64,000 nt of DNA from Nitrospirales bacterium (GCA_029261355.1 JAJDBM010000002.1:1-64000), one strand, 5' to 3'. Counted from the stretch's first letter, positions 42,176-52,101 are shown. Numbers and translations are program-made. The notes: a model not told the origin generated them from the letters alone.

Positions 42176-43006
42176 TTACAACACCAATCGTTCTAAAAGT
42201 TTCATAGCTTTTGGCACACCCAATTTCTTACCAAAACGTTCATAGGCCGGAACGACAAGTGCTCCAAGGTCTGGGTCATTGGGATCGAGTGCGTCTTGAA
42301 CAGCGGTAAGCTCTTTTTGGCTAACCTGAATGCCTTCAGATCTGGCATAGAGGATGATGGCGAATCGGACCGTGTCATTGCCTAGGAGAGTGTGGACGGT
42401 TTGGGCAATTTGAAAGGGAGCGGCTTGTTGGAAAATGGCCTTCACGGTGTGGTTGAGGATCACCGGTTGGCTATCGAGCTTGCCATTATCGAGGAGATCC
42501 TTGGTCACGAAACGAACTCGCTGAGGTACGGTGATTAAGTCTCGTTTAATGGCGATGACTAATCGAATGGGAAGTCGTGGCAATGAACGAACATCCCGGA
42601 CCACAGCAATGGGAAGGTTTGGAACGAGGTGAAGCACGGCTGCGGTCGCATCGGCCACATCACCAATGAACTGACCAGAGAGAAGCAGGTCGAGGACTTG
42701 TTGGGCTTCGGCAGGTTTCAACCCAGCTGGTAGAGGGATTCGTTTGAGTGCCGCACGAATGGCTTTTGAGTCGCGAATGTCAAACGATGAGATATTCTTA
42801 CTTGTTTCGCTCGATTTTGACCCTGTTCCCTTGGCCAAAAACATCATCAACGCAGGGAAATTCAAGTCACGAATTAATGGCAATAAATCTGCCGCTTGTT
42901 CACGCGAGACCCCTCCACTTCTCACCTTATCTTTAAGGCGCAAGCGAAGTTCGGCAAAACCTTCATCTAGCAAACTATCAAAACTGGCAATACGTCCACT
43001 CATCAT
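42176..43006 (-). CDS. Hypothetical protein, helical, family not recognised
   Basis: 276 residues without recognised motifs. It is rich in leucine, arginine and lysine with a mainly helical look. No signal peptide or membrane helix is evident. ATG ATG start, and it ends 64 bases beyond the B3 pseudogene in the opposite direction. Possible co-transcription with the Yip1-like gene upstream (87 bases). Function unknown. Confidence 0.75.
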   Translation of the reverse strand: MMSGRIASFDSLLDEGFAELRLRLKDKVRSGGVSREQAADLLPLIRDLNFPALMMFLAKGTGSKSSETSKNISSFDIRDSKAIRAALKRIPLPAGLKPAEAQQVLDLLLSGQFIGDVADATAAVLHLVPNLPIAVVRDVRSLPRLPIRLVIAIKRDLITVPQRVRFVTKDLLDNGKLDSQPVILNHTVKAIFQQAAPFQIAQTVHTLLGNDTVRFAIILYARSEGIQVSQKELTAVQDALDPNDPDLGALVVPAYERFGKKLGVPKAMKLLERLVL

Positions 43007-43093
43007 GTCACCTCAACAAAGGGTTGATTATCCTGACGAGAAAATATCACTTACACCATCATCATGAATTGACTGCTTTTCTTGCAACAACTC

Positions 43094-43786
43094 TTACTGT
43101 TCTTTTGTGACTTTTTCAAGACCTTTTAAGAACTTGCCAACTGTTTCTCCAGCTTCTTCCGGGGACATATTCTCGAATTGTTTCATGTTGCTTCCCAAAT
43201 TTTCGACCTCAGTAGCTAGGCGGCGAGCGGCAATTTCACTGCTGAGGGTGGTAGCGGTGAAGAAGACTCCCAATATCCCAAATACCACATAAGCTGTTTG
43301 TTTTGGGATACGATGGACTTCCAGGCTGGCGATCATCATCAGGTATGTCCACCATACGACGGCCACAACAGAGCCGAGGTATGGGATTAAGCCAACGACG
43401 ATTGTGACAGGATACAGCGCGGCGGCATAGGCGACGCAGCGATACGACACTTCAAACGGTTCTGGAGAGCCGATCATCTTCCAGACGACATACAACATCC
43501 CACTGCCAAGAAAACTCACGAGAAGCGCCATGATGGGAAGGAAGATGATTCCCCCAAAGCCCACCGCCATGGCCTCTCCAACCGTGCCGAGTCCGAACAG
43601 GGAAAACACGGCCAGCACGACGGCCGTCACGACTGCAATGACTAACATAAATGTGACGGGGTCGCCGTAGCCACCAGTTTTGGGCATTCGACGATAAAAA
43701 TCTACGGGATTGGTGATGATGGTAATGACATCTTCAGTAATAGCTGTCACCAGGGGTTGATTCTCTTTAGGGTTGCTCTCTGACAT
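43094..43786 (-). CDS. Yip1-family membrane protein
   Basis: About 230 residues. I start at the second of two ATGs (MSESNPKENQPL), which has AAGGA seven bases upstream, since the longer open frame would run towards the tRNA gene and reads as non-coding. An N-terminal segment TIITNPVDFYRRMPKTGGYGDPVTF is typical of Yip1-domain proteins and is followed by about five membrane helices (MLVIAVVTAVVLAVFSLFG, IIFLPIMALLVSFLGSG and others). The charged C-terminus ENMSPEEAGETVGKFLKGLEKV is cytosolic or external. Role unknown. Confidence 0.8.
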   Translation of the reverse strand: MSESNPKENQPLVTAITEDVITIITNPVDFYRRMPKTGGYGDPVTFMLVIAVVTAVVLAVFSLFGLGTVGEAMAVGFGGIIFLPIMALLVSFLGSGMLYVVWKMIGSPEPFEVSYRCVAYAAALYPVTIVVGLIPYLGSVVAVVWWTYLMMIASLEVHRIPKQTAYVVFGILGVFFTATTLSSEIAARRLATEVENLGSNMKQFENMSPEEAGETVGKFLKGLEKVTKEQ

Positions 43787-44002
43787 AGAGGTATCCTTCA
43801 TCAATAGTGAAATAAAGGGCATACCATACTCTGAGAGCGAATAGGCGTCAAATAGTCCAAGTTCGAGGAATGGTCTTGATGGGCCGTGGGGAAAACAGCC
43901 AGTCAAATTGACCTGTTGGCACTGTCTAGGGAAGTGAGGCAATGATGCGGAGTGTGTGTTGGTTGACGGGTAGGATTGGGGGAGGTATAAAGGACGCTGA
44001 AT

Positions 44003-44078
44003 GCGCTCGTAGCTCAATGGATAGAGCATCGGTCTTCGGAACCGAGGGTTGGGAGTTCGAGTCTCTCCGGGCGCACCA
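44003..44078 (+). tRNA. tRNA-Arg (anticodon UCG)
   Basis: 76-base cloverleaf with a seven-pair acceptor stem (GCGCTCG with CGGGCGC, one G-U), D-stem GCTC/GAGC, anticodon stem TCGGT/ACCGA with loop CTTCGGA, and TTCGAGT T-loop. Loop position gives anticodon TCG, reading CGA codons. CCA is encoded at 44076-44078. A decayed transposase follows within 260 bases. Confidence 0.95.
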
Positions 44079-44337
44079 TTTTCTAACTGATTGGTCTACT
44101 TAGTTTAATTCTCTCTCATGGTAGAGGCTCTATCATACTTGCCGCTGCTTCAATTCTCTAAACGCCTTTCTGGAAGAGCCATTTGAGTGGTTCGAACTTT
44201 TAAAGCTCACTTTTCCCCTTTATTCAATTTTCCCTAAGTCCCCTCAGACTATAGAAGCAGCAGCCAGGATGGTTTCATAACTTTCTGATGTTCACCACAG
44301 GTTTGGTGTGGCCAGTTACACTGGGGTCGGTGCCATC

Positions 44338-44562
44338 CGTCGAGAGTATTTAAACCAATTAATGTTCTGGAATGAATCGGATTTGTAGCGGAAGTTAGAG
44401 GCCTTCAAGGAATATTTTAATGGTAGTCGAATTCATCAGAGTTTGAGTCGACAAACTCCTGCGGAAGCGGCGGGGAAGGATTCACTGCCATTCGTAGACT
44501 CAAAGTATTTTGTTTGGCGGTCACGTTGCCAGGGATTGTTTCAGACACCAATGGCCGCATGA
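44338..44562 (+). pseudogene. Transposase remnant (integrase core, C-terminal part)
   Basis: A frame from 44338 reads REYLNQLMFWNESDL, then TAG at 44386-44388, then RKLEAFKEYFNGSRIHQSLSRQTPAEAAGK and a WRSRCQGLFQTPMAA end before TGA at 44560-44562. This is the DDE integrase-core C-terminus of an insertion sequence (IS481/IS3-like). Its N-terminal part is missing and a stop interrupts it, so it is inactive. 44079-44337 and 44563-44625 hold nothing else I can name. Confidence 0.75.
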
Positions 44563-44625
44563 TGTGGAATTCGCTAGGCACAGGATGTCATTGGCAAGAT
44601 GAACGAGGGCTACAAGTTGAAATAC

Positions 44626-45237
44626 TTATTTATCCACAATTGTTCGGAACGTTAGATTGATACGTGGGGATTGTATTCTTTTACTTGGCGGTAGGCGGTG
44701 GAGCCAATGGGTTTGTGTTGTACCCTTCATGACCAGCAAGCTGCCATGATGTAATACTTTCGAGACGGTTTCCTTGGTTTTCTTGTGCTTGAAAGAAAAT
44801 TTACGCTCTGCCCCGAAGCTGAGGGAGCCTATCGCACCATTTTTCTTTAGATCTTTTTCCCCGTCGCTGTGCCACGCCATCCCTTCACTACCGTCATGAT
44901 AGAGATTGAGCAGGCAGGAATTAAATGTTTCCCCTGTTTCTTGTTCTATCGTTGTTTTTAATGCTAGCAGATCGGTGATCCATGGCAGAGCGGTCTTTGT
45001 TGTTTTGGAATAGGTATAGGAAAATGAATCTTCGCCATACCATGCGACTTTACGGTTCGTCATAATTTTTTTGCCGAAGATTATGGCTTCGTCATTTTTC
45101 CAGGCGATAGTCTGAAAGAGACTGTCATAATACCGGTCGGCATCATGTGGCGGCATAATCGATCCGTAATAATGGACGCAGCCATCACGGGGAAGCTGAT
45201 TACGTGGGTTACCCGCTATTTTCTCAAAGAGATCCAC
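44626..45237 (-). CDS. AlkB-like Fe(II)/2-oxoglutarate dioxygenase
   Basis: 203 residues, GTG start. The AlkB/ALKBH3 core is visible: NSCLLNLYHDGSEGMAWHSDGEKDL gives the iron ligands H123 and D125. FGAERKFSFKHK and QTHWLHRLPPSKR give H180. PRINLTFR has the two arginines R192 and R198 used for 2-oxoglutarate binding. This family removes alkyl lesions (1-methyladenine, 3-methylcytosine) from nucleic acids by oxidative demethylation. It sits between a transposase remnant and a broken VOC gene, so it may be acquired cargo. Confidence 0.88.
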   Translation of the reverse strand: MDLFEKIAGNPRNQLPRDGCVHYYGSIMPPHDADRYYDSLFQTIAWKNDEAIIFGKKIMTNRKVAWYGEDSFSYTYSKTTKTALPWITDLLALKTTIEQETGETFNSCLLNLYHDGSEGMAWHSDGEKDLKKNGAIGSLSFGAERKFSFKHKKTKETVSKVLHHGSLLVMKGTTQTHWLHRLPPSKRIQSPRINLTFRTIVDK

Positions 45238-45447
45238 TTTATATTGTTTTCCCTCATACAGTTTCCGCAGGGGCGGTATCCCACGTTTTGTGCTTTAGTT
45301 TTGGGTATAACAAACACGAGGTTTTCGCGTTTCATTTGGTTGCCAAGTTTACAATTTAATGTGCCATAGATTTAAAATGTACTGTTTCCAGAAAATTGAA
45401 GGCGCAAGTCCTTGATATTCTGTCTTACATCTTCATCACTACTTTCG

Positions 45448-45774
45448 CTATGCCGGGTCATCCTGAGGGCCTATCCACAAAAAAGGGTTATGTGCGATTT
45501 CTCAAAGATGCCCATCGGGGTTTTTAAAATACCCCGAATATCCGCCCCAAAATAATTTTTGTGGCTCTTTGGCCGTTGTTGCGCCAGCAGCAATGGCCTG
45601 TGTGAACATCTTATCTATTTCTTTTTCACTGGTGAGATTCTGCCTCAGAGAAAAGCTGTTAAAATGGCCCGGCTCAAACGTGATCTTCTCCCACAACCTC
45701 AGATAGAGAGCTAAGCTGTCTCCTCGAAAGTTCAGTGGATTGCGTTCCTTTTTATTCCGTAAGCCACGAGGCAT
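45448..45774 (-). pseudogene. VOC/glyoxalase-like protein, broken
   Basis: The frame reads SLALYLRLWEK, then FWGGYSGYFKNPDGHL, the hallmark of one VOC subfamily, followed by TGA where a tryptophan is expected, then EIAHNPFLWIGPQDDPA and TAG at 45448-45450. The premature TGA thus splits a recognisable C-terminus. The N-terminal half is poor or missing. The family usually binds a divalent metal. Confidence 0.75.
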
Positions 45775-45985
45775 TTTCGAGCTCTATTGGAAATAGAGTT
45801 GCCGGGAAATATCCTGAAGCTTCATTTTGAAAATAGGGAAGGGTGATGGCCTTCATCTCATCCATATCAATTGTGCGACCAAATCGCATGGCAATGTCGC
45901 CTGGCTTCTTTCTCATGAAAGACGATGGCGCGTGGCTTAATCGTAGGATGGCCTTTAGAGATTCATTGAAAAAGTAGAATGCCAT
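45752..45985 (-). CDS. Short frame upstream of the VOC pseudogene, uncertain
   Basis: 77 residues beginning MAFYFFNESLKAILRLSH and containing MRKKPGDIAMRFGRTIDMDEM. It overlaps the VOC remnant by 23 bases in a different frame. FPIELENASWLTE near its end might be the shifted N-terminal half of the VOC gene, or it may be a separate small protein or noise. I cannot name it. Confidence 0.3.
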   Translation of the reverse strand: MAFYFFNESLKAILRLSHAPSSFMRKKPGDIAMRFGRTIDMDEMKAITLPYFQNEASGYFPATLFPIELENASWLTE

Positions 45986-46141
45986 CTTTTATGTATTTCT
46001 GTTCCTGGATGTTCAATCACACCGCGATCGAGGATTGTGATCTTCAATGATTGTTGGGCCTGGTTATTGACGAGTTTGTGCAGATAGACGTGCGAGCTCT
46101 AATCGGGAATCTACAAGTGCTTTGGTGATAACCGACATGGT

Positions 46142-47197
46142 TTATTGAAGTTCTTCATGAATGCCTTCTGCGGTTCGAGGGTCATCTCCTATACTTGTTT
46201 CATGTGCTCGCACGGCTTTCATGCGAGTGTATAGTCGTCGCAAGTGATCTTCGTATTCCCCTTTTTTTAACCCGGCGTGATCGCGTTCAAAGATACGCCC
46301 CAAGAGGTAGCCGATATTTTCCATGATATTGATCAATTTGCTATCGGGTTCCATCGCGTCTTCAGCAAAAAACTCCATGACGGCTACGACTTTAGGTCCA
46401 ATTAAAATAGGAAAGGCAAATCCGGCCTTAATCCCGATATCTTTAGCTAATTGAGCCCGAGGGAAATTAGAATCTCGGGTGACATCTTTAATCCACGCCG
46501 CTTTGCTGCTCGCTAATACTCGCCCTGGTAATCCGACGCCAGGTACAAACTTTGTATCATCCGTCACCTGTCGAAAGGATTTGAATCGGTTCCAGTCGTT
46601 GAGGATCCAAATTTTACTGGGACTGAGTAAGTCGTTATCTCCATCACGAATATATAAATGAGCAACCGGCCAACCTGTATAATCACAAATTGTTTGCATC
46701 GCTTGTTTTAACACATCTTCCACGGGATCATTCGTATTGGATAATACGGCAATAACCTGATTCAGTTGGAGATACTGTGTCTCTTGCTTCAAGAGTTCAT
46801 AGGCTGTTTTCATTTTTTCCGATTCTTTTTGTTCTTCGAGGAATCGGAGTTGCCCTAAGGCTAAGACGGCGATGAGCCAAATGATAAGAATCGCCAAGGC
46901 GCGATTGATTTCCACTATCCACAAAGGGAGACCGGGATCGGAAATCCAAAAGCCTTCTAATGTGAGAATCGTTCCTGCAATGGCACCACCGATAATCAAT
47001 CGCTTATCTCTGGCCATCAGGCCAATTAACACCAAGATCGCGTAGGCTTCGCCCATGGACACTCCTCGAGGCAACATGCCATCAAGAATGGAAATGACGA
47101 GGCCAAGGACGACCATTGCAATCAAATAGCCAATGGTAGATTTTGGGAGAAGGGGGTGCTGTGAAGCAGAGGGAATTATCTTATTTGTTGTGTCCAT
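46142..47197 (-). CDS. Membrane-anchored GAF-domain sensor protein
   Basis: 351 residues. Residues 20-120 form about four membrane helices (TIGYLIAMVVLGLVISIL, AYAILVLIGLMA and others). Residues 125-150 form a coiled-coil linker. Residues 150-310 form a GAF domain with FVPGVGLPGRVLASSKAAWIKDV and FAFPILIGPKVVAVMEFF. No kinase or cyclase domain follows. The GAF core closely resembles that in the hybrid kinase at 56577. It lies 61 bases after the SulP gene in the same direction, suggesting joint expression. Confidence 0.85.
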   Translation of the reverse strand: MDTTNKIIPSASQHPLLPKSTIGYLIAMVVLGLVISILDGMLPRGVSMGEAYAILVLIGLMARDKRLIIGGAIAGTILTLEGFWISDPGLPLWIVEINRALAILIIWLIAVLALGQLRFLEEQKESEKMKTAYELLKQETQYLQLNQVIAVLSNTNDPVEDVLKQAMQTICDYTGWPVAHLYIRDGDNDLLSPSKIWILNDWNRFKSFRQVTDDTKFVPGVGLPGRVLASSKAAWIKDVTRDSNFPRAQLAKDIGIKAGFAFPILIGPKVVAVMEFFAEDAMEPDSKLINIMENIGYLLGRIFERDHAGLKKGEYEDHLRRLYTRMKAVRAHETSIGDDPRTAEGIHEELQ

Positions 47198-47216
47198 AAT
47201 ATTCTTTTCTTGAAAT

Positions 47217-47228
47217 GTGAGCGCTCAC
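47217..47228. promoter_or_regulatory. Perfect palindrome GTGAGCGCTCAC between SulP and GAF genes
   Basis: A 12-base perfect palindrome in a 61-base gap. It equals the core of the symmetrical lac-type operator bound by LacI-family repressors. No LacI-type gene is in the window. It could be an operator or a short RNA hairpin between two cistrons. Confidence 0.35.
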
Positions 47229-47258
47229 TGCTGATAGATTTTTAGTAAAATATGTTCG

Positions 47259-48977
47259 TCAGTCGATGGCCAGGGATGATTTGCGGAGAGGCTCGTCTGT
47301 AGATTTCTTAAAAATAAACTCTTCTTCCAACCAACGAACGCAATCAAAGATATCATCAAAAATATGGTTTTCGGGGATAAGTCTCGGCACAAGATCTACT
47401 GCGCGCAGCATAGTTAGCGGCTGACTATTAACATTCGCCAGTAACACACGAATTCCTCGTTTTTGCATGTATTCAAATACGAGTTCCAGAGCATGTGCAG
47501 CAGATTGATCAAGGTAGGGAACTCGGTTCATTTCAAAAATAATGATCTTTACGGAGGGCAATTGTTTGAGGTTATCGATGAGAAATTGAGAAAATCCAAA
47601 GAAGACAGGACCTGAAAATGTTTTGATATACGCCTGATCCAAATAATCTGGAGGTAAAAGGAACTCGTCTCTCAAATCACAGGGTTTCCTCATTTTCAAT
47701 GTCCGAAGAGGAAAGAGAAATGTTTTTTCTTCGCCGATCGCTCCCATTTTTTTCATAAAGACAAAGACAGAAAGAGTCATTCCCGTGCCAACTGCCGTGA
47801 TCAAATCAACAAAGACGGTCATGACTAAGACAATACACAGGATGGCCCCTTCCGCTAGGTCAACTTTCATGACTTCTTTGAGGCCATTGTAATCGATAAT
47901 GTCGAGTCCTACTGTGATCAGAATCGCTGCCAGAACAGGGATGGGGATATATTGCACATAGGCTCCCAAGCCAAACAACACGGCTAGGAGAAAGCAGCTT
48001 GAGATTACTCCGGCCAAGGGAGTTCGCCCTCCGGCTTTGACGTTCACAATGGAGGACATTGTGGTCCCTGCGCCTGGTAATCCTCCAAAGAACGCAGAAG
48101 CGATATTGCCCAGACCCTGCCCGATTAACTCGCGATCGCTGTGATGTTTGGTTTCGGTAATTTTGTCCACAATCACGGCGGTGAGCAACGTATCAATGCA
48201 CCCTAAGGCTCCGAGGGTCAAGGCTGCGCTCAAGATAAACCAAGGGTGTGAAACATCAAGGTGCCACAGTACATCGAATTGCAATGAGGGCAGTCCTTGG
48301 GCGACTTCACCAATGAGAGGAACTGAAAGTCCTGCGGCCATAGACACGATGGTTCCAATGACCAATGCTAGGAGAGTTGCAGGTATTGCGGTTGTGAGCT
48401 TAGGCGCCGCAAATAAGACCAGTAAGGTTAAGGCTCCGAGGCCGAAGGCTTGGAGATTAATGTCTGGGAAGGCTTGGGGCCATCCAGTTATGCCTTCGAT
48501 GATATTGGAGGGCGAGGATAAGCCGACTAATGGATACATTTGAAACAAGATCAAGATAATGCCAATCCCAGTCATAAATCCGGACAACACGGGATAGGGA
48601 ATATATTTGACATTGCCGCCAAATTTCAGAAGTCCGAAGGCAACTTGGACCGTGCCTGCTAAGAGAAATATACCCAATATCGTGCCTAGGGCAAGTTCCA
48701 AGCTTCCAGCCATGGCGATGGCTTGAGAAATGGTGAGTGCGGCCACGACGGTCATTGGACCTGTTGGGGTACTGATGAGTGTGCGGGCTCCACCAAATAG
48801 AATCGCAATCGCTCCAAGGAAAATAGCGCAATACAGTCCGGAAACTGCCCCGAGCCCAGACTGCAGACCAAAGGCGAGTGCTAAGGGTAGGGTGACAATG
48901 CCTGCTGTGAGGCCACCTAAGACATCACCCTTCATATGAAGGAAGTTGGACTTGGATTCTGGTAATTCGTTTATCAT
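47259..48977 (-). CDS. SulP-family anion transporter with STAS domain
   Basis: 572 residues. The N-terminal membrane part with 10-14 helices contains DVLGGLTAGIVTLPLALAFGLQSGLG, the SulP signature, and GGLPGAGTTMSSIVNVKAGGRTPLAG. The C-terminal STAS domain has VKIIIFEMNRVPYLDQSAAHALELVFEYMQKRGIRVLLANV. The family moves sulfate, bicarbonate or other anions, usually with sodium or protons. Substrate cannot be set by eye. The downstream GAF protein may sense or tune it. Confidence 0.93.
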   Translation of the reverse strand: MINELPESKSNFLHMKGDVLGGLTAGIVTLPLALAFGLQSGLGAVSGLYCAIFLGAIAILFGGARTLISTPTGPMTVVAALTISQAIAMAGSLELALGTILGIFLLAGTVQVAFGLLKFGGNVKYIPYPVLSGFMTGIGIILILFQMYPLVGLSSPSNIIEGITGWPQAFPDINLQAFGLGALTLLVLFAAPKLTTAIPATLLALVIGTIVSMAAGLSVPLIGEVAQGLPSLQFDVLWHLDVSHPWFILSAALTLGALGCIDTLLTAVIVDKITETKHHSDRELIGQGLGNIASAFFGGLPGAGTTMSSIVNVKAGGRTPLAGVISSCFLLAVLFGLGAYVQYIPIPVLAAILITVGLDIIDYNGLKEVMKVDLAEGAILCIVLVMTVFVDLITAVGTGMTLSVFVFMKKMGAIGEEKTFLFPLRTLKMRKPCDLRDEFLLPPDYLDQAYIKTFSGPVFFGFSQFLIDNLKQLPSVKIIIFEMNRVPYLDQSAAHALELVFEYMQKRGIRVLLANVNSQPLTMLRAVDLVPRLIPENHIFDDIFDCVRWLEEEFIFKKSTDEPLRKSSLAID

Positions 48978-49274
48978 GACAAATTCAGTATCACGTTTTT
49001 AAATTGTGAACCCCGTAAACCATGAACTAAGTTTAGGCAGATAGGCTTCTCGTTTCATATAGCTGTCTTTATACTGATTTTGACAAGCGAGGATGGTATC
49101 AGAAAAAAATACGAAATTGTGCAGCCAAGCAGAGTGGGCATCATTACTGTGCCTGAACCTAAAAAAATGGTGGGGAGAATATTTTTTGAGAGGAGAATGT
49201 TGAAGGGATTGAACCAGTCAACTAGGAGTAGGCAGATAGGAAAGGAAGACATACACCGAATCCCCCGGAACCTT

Positions 49275-49469
49275 CTAGTCGGGTGAAACGTATGCTGGGT
49301 CCTGTTGAACTGTCGTTTTTTGTCTATGTGGAATGGAAGCCATAAGCTTATCCCCGAGTTTAGACAATAAAGTGCTTGTTGGCCGTGAATACTCACTTGA
49401 GTGATACAAATTGATAAGGACTGCAAAAACGATAAGACCAATAACAATTAAATCATAATAAGGATTCAT
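49275..49469 (-). CDS. Small single-pass membrane protein
   Basis: 64 residues starting MNPYYDLIVIGLIVFAVLINLYHS, one N-terminal membrane helix, then a polar tail. AGGA lies six bases before the ATG. It is 297 bases before the SulP gene in the same direction. No family recognised, and it could be spurious. Confidence 0.45.
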   Translation of the reverse strand: MNPYYDLIVIGLIVFAVLINLYHSSEYSRPTSTLLSKLGDKLMASIPHRQKTTVQQDPAYVSPD

Positions 49470-50548
49470 CGTATTCCTCGCTTGCTCGTCTAAATTTGCA
49501 AGGTGTATTCCACTTTGTACAGTGTTCTTGATTTCTCCTCACCTTGCTCCAAACCATTAAAAAATAAAAGATTTCTTTAATATCATGAAAATCTCTCTGA
49601 ATACGAACTCCATGTAATTTGTTTAATTTGTGCGAATTCGCTCGTCATATTCTGAGTGGTTTTGCACGAATATCGCGAATCCAAATAGGTTCCAGTTGTG
49701 CTCATTCTTGGATACGGTCATTTAGAAGGCCTCCCCTCACTGACAAACCATCTATATGGGCGATATTTTCCTATTGATGTCAGCATTAAAGATATCTCGG
49801 TATCAACCTGATATGACCTACTTCAAACATCGCAAGTTCATTGAATCGGCTATAGCCATATTCTATCGATCACTTCTATCAACTCAATGAAACGTGACCA
49901 TTGGCGGGTAGGCTTGCTGCCGATTTGGAATTTTGGTGCTTAGAAGAAGTCCATTTGACTGGGTTGCAATATTCTTAGGACAGGTCTTAGAGCAATTTGA
50001 CGAACTTTCTAATTTTATTGCCCAGGCATTCTTCAGAACTTCAGGTTACTCTGAGACTTCTTTGACTTCTGACCCTGATTTGAAATCACCTTTTTCACAG
50101 GTTTAGTAGCATTCGTGTGCTGATCATTTCGCCTATTCCCCTCTTGTTGACTATTTCGTCAAAACAAGACCTGCCATATTATTTTTCATTCTTCAACGAA
50201 AACGCTTTCCATTTTAGGACCAAGATTATTTGTTGTTGGATGTTGCGGAAGGTGTGTGTCTGCAATTTATAGATTTCTAGGAGGCAGTTTTTCGTGTGAC
50301 ACACTATTATGGCAAACGTGGTATCCCTCATCCCTTCATGTTGCGCAAGAATTCCCAGGCAAGGCATAGTTATTCAGAGGCCATAAATTGACTGAATTAT
50401 CCTGCATCATGCTTCACACTGAAAATATATTTTGTGTCATTCCCTACCAAAACCAAATGAAACTTCTTATACTTGAATCGTTAATTATTATTAGACCCCC
50501 CTTATTCTTATCGATTCATTCATAAATACCTCATGAAGGAGAGTCTAG
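49470..50548. other. Long non-coding stretch
   Basis: More than 1 kb without a credible gene. Only short frames without family likeness are visible on either strand. The 3' end carries GAAGGAGAG, the ribosome-binding site of the Sel1 gene. I saw no tRNA, CRISPR or clear repeat. It may contain decayed genes or a regulatory RNA. Confidence 0.5.
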
Positions 50549-52006
50549 ATGTTGAATGCATGGGTTGCCTTAAGCCAGGTGTTTTATGGGGGGCGATCTT
50601 CCCTCTACCGTGTAGGATATGCCTTGTGTCTCGTTCTCGTATTGCCAGGCTGTTCATTGCTCAATTTTATTGATTCTATCGAACCCGATCCACCGGAGTC
50701 GTTGACTACTACTACTTCTTCTACGATTGACCACACGCAACTGTTGAAATCTCGTGCTATAGAGACGGGTGATGTTGAGGTGCAAATTCGATTAGGAGAA
50801 ATGTATGCGATTGGCCACGAGGTTTCGCAGGACTATGAACAAGCGGGTCACTGGTATCGCCTGGCTGCGGATCAGGGAAGTACCAAGGCTCAATTGCGTT
50901 TGGCTGAAATGTATACCATGGGGCACGGCGTCTCTCAGGATCATGAAGAGGCTAGTCGTTGGTATCAGTTGGCGGCAAGCCAAGGCGATGCCTTGGCCCA
51001 ATTGAGGCTTGGTCGAATGTATGATCAGAATAATGGCGCTCCTCAGGATTATCGAAAGGCGAGCCATTGGTATCATATGGCGGCCAATCAGGGAGATGCC
51101 CAAGCCCAAATGCGTCTAGGTGAAATGTTCGATTGGGGGCAATCAGTCCCTCAGAATTACCAGGAGGCCAGTCTTTGGTATCGGATGGCGGCCAATCAGG
51201 GAGATGCCCAAGCTCAAATGCGTCTAGGTGAAATGTTCGATTGGGGGCAAGGTGTCGCGCAAGATTATCAGGAAGCGAATAAATGGTACCTGCTGGCGGC
51301 TAAACAAGGAAATGTTCAAGCTCAAATGCGTCTAGGAAATATGTTGGAACAGGGCCAAGGTGTCACACGAGATCCTGTCGCTGCAATTCGTTGGTATCTT
51401 CGCGTAGCCGAGGAAGGTCACACTTTTGCTCAAGTCCAAGTGGCGAAGATGTATGCCGAGGGCCGTGGCGTGACGCAAAATTATGAAGAAGCTGCTCGAT
51501 GGTATGAGCGAGCGGCTCATCTCGGAGACCCACTTGCACAAGTTCATATCGGAAGGATGTCTGAGCGTGGCAATGGGGTGACGCGGGATTATGCAGAAGC
51601 TAGTCGCTGGTATCAATTAGCCGCTAATCAAGGAGACGCACTGGCTCAAATGAATCTTGGAGAAATGTATCAAGCAGGTCGGGGGGTTCCTCAGGATTAC
51701 ATGATGGCCACTGAATGGTACGTTCGTTCAGCTGATCAGGGATATCATGAAGCTCAGTACAAGCTTGGGAGTCTTTATGCGTTACGGAATGATTATGTCC
51801 GTGCGCATAAATGGCTGAATCTGTGTGCTGCGAGCGGACACGAACCGGCTCAAACGAAGTTTATTGGCATTGCTTCAAAAATGAATCCTGAACAAATTGA
51901 AGAGGCACAGGAACTTGCTCGAAATTGGAATGTGACGAAACATCGCCAAGCAAGTTCAGAGGTTGGTGCTGCTGATTCCAAGGGTACTTCTACAAATGAT
52001 TCTTAG
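50549..52006 (+). CDS. Sel1-repeat lipoprotein
   Basis: 485 residues. A signal peptide ends in the lipobox LPGC with Cys35 as the lipidation site. Ten Sel1-type (TPR-like) repeats of 36 residues run from about residue 75 to 445, each of the form AQxxLGEMYxxGxGVxQDYxEAxxWYxxAAxQGD. The last is shortened. Sel1 proteins act as scaffolds for protein complexes in the envelope. Repeats 4 and 5 are nearly identical even in DNA. Partner unknown. Confidence 0.9.
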   Translation: MLNAWVALSQVFYGGRSSLYRVGYALCLVLVLPGCSLLNFIDSIEPDPPESLTTTTSSTIDHTQLLKSRAIETGDVEVQIRLGEMYAIGHEVSQDYEQAGHWYRLAADQGSTKAQLRLAEMYTMGHGVSQDHEEASRWYQLAASQGDALAQLRLGRMYDQNNGAPQDYRKASHWYHMAANQGDAQAQMRLGEMFDWGQSVPQNYQEASLWYRMAANQGDAQAQMRLGEMFDWGQGVAQDYQEANKWYLLAAKQGNVQAQMRLGNMLEQGQGVTRDPVAAIRWYLRVAEEGHTFAQVQVAKMYAEGRGVTQNYEEAARWYERAAHLGDPLAQVHIGRMSERGNGVTRDYAEASRWYQLAANQGDALAQMNLGEMYQAGRGVPQDYMMATEWYVRSADQGYHEAQYKLGSLYALRNDYVRAHKWLNLCAASGHEPAQTKFIGIASKMNPEQIEEAQELARNWNVTKHRQASSEVGAADSKGTSTNDS

Positions 52007-52101
52007 GAAGGATCGTCTAAAATTCCTGGTTGAGATAAGCGAAGGAGTTTTTCTTTGTCTCACTATATTCTCTCGTATTGCGGTGACTGGTGCTGCTTCA
52101 T

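Noticed and set aside
43787..44029. N-terminal extension of the Yip1-like gene up to the tRNA
   Set aside because: The extra residues are unlike the family, overlap the tRNA acceptor arm and lie before a start with a good ribosome site.
46060..46139. 24-codon frame immediately after the GAF gene (MSVITKALVDSRLELARL)
   Set aside because: Too short and lacks a ribosome-binding site; probably chance.
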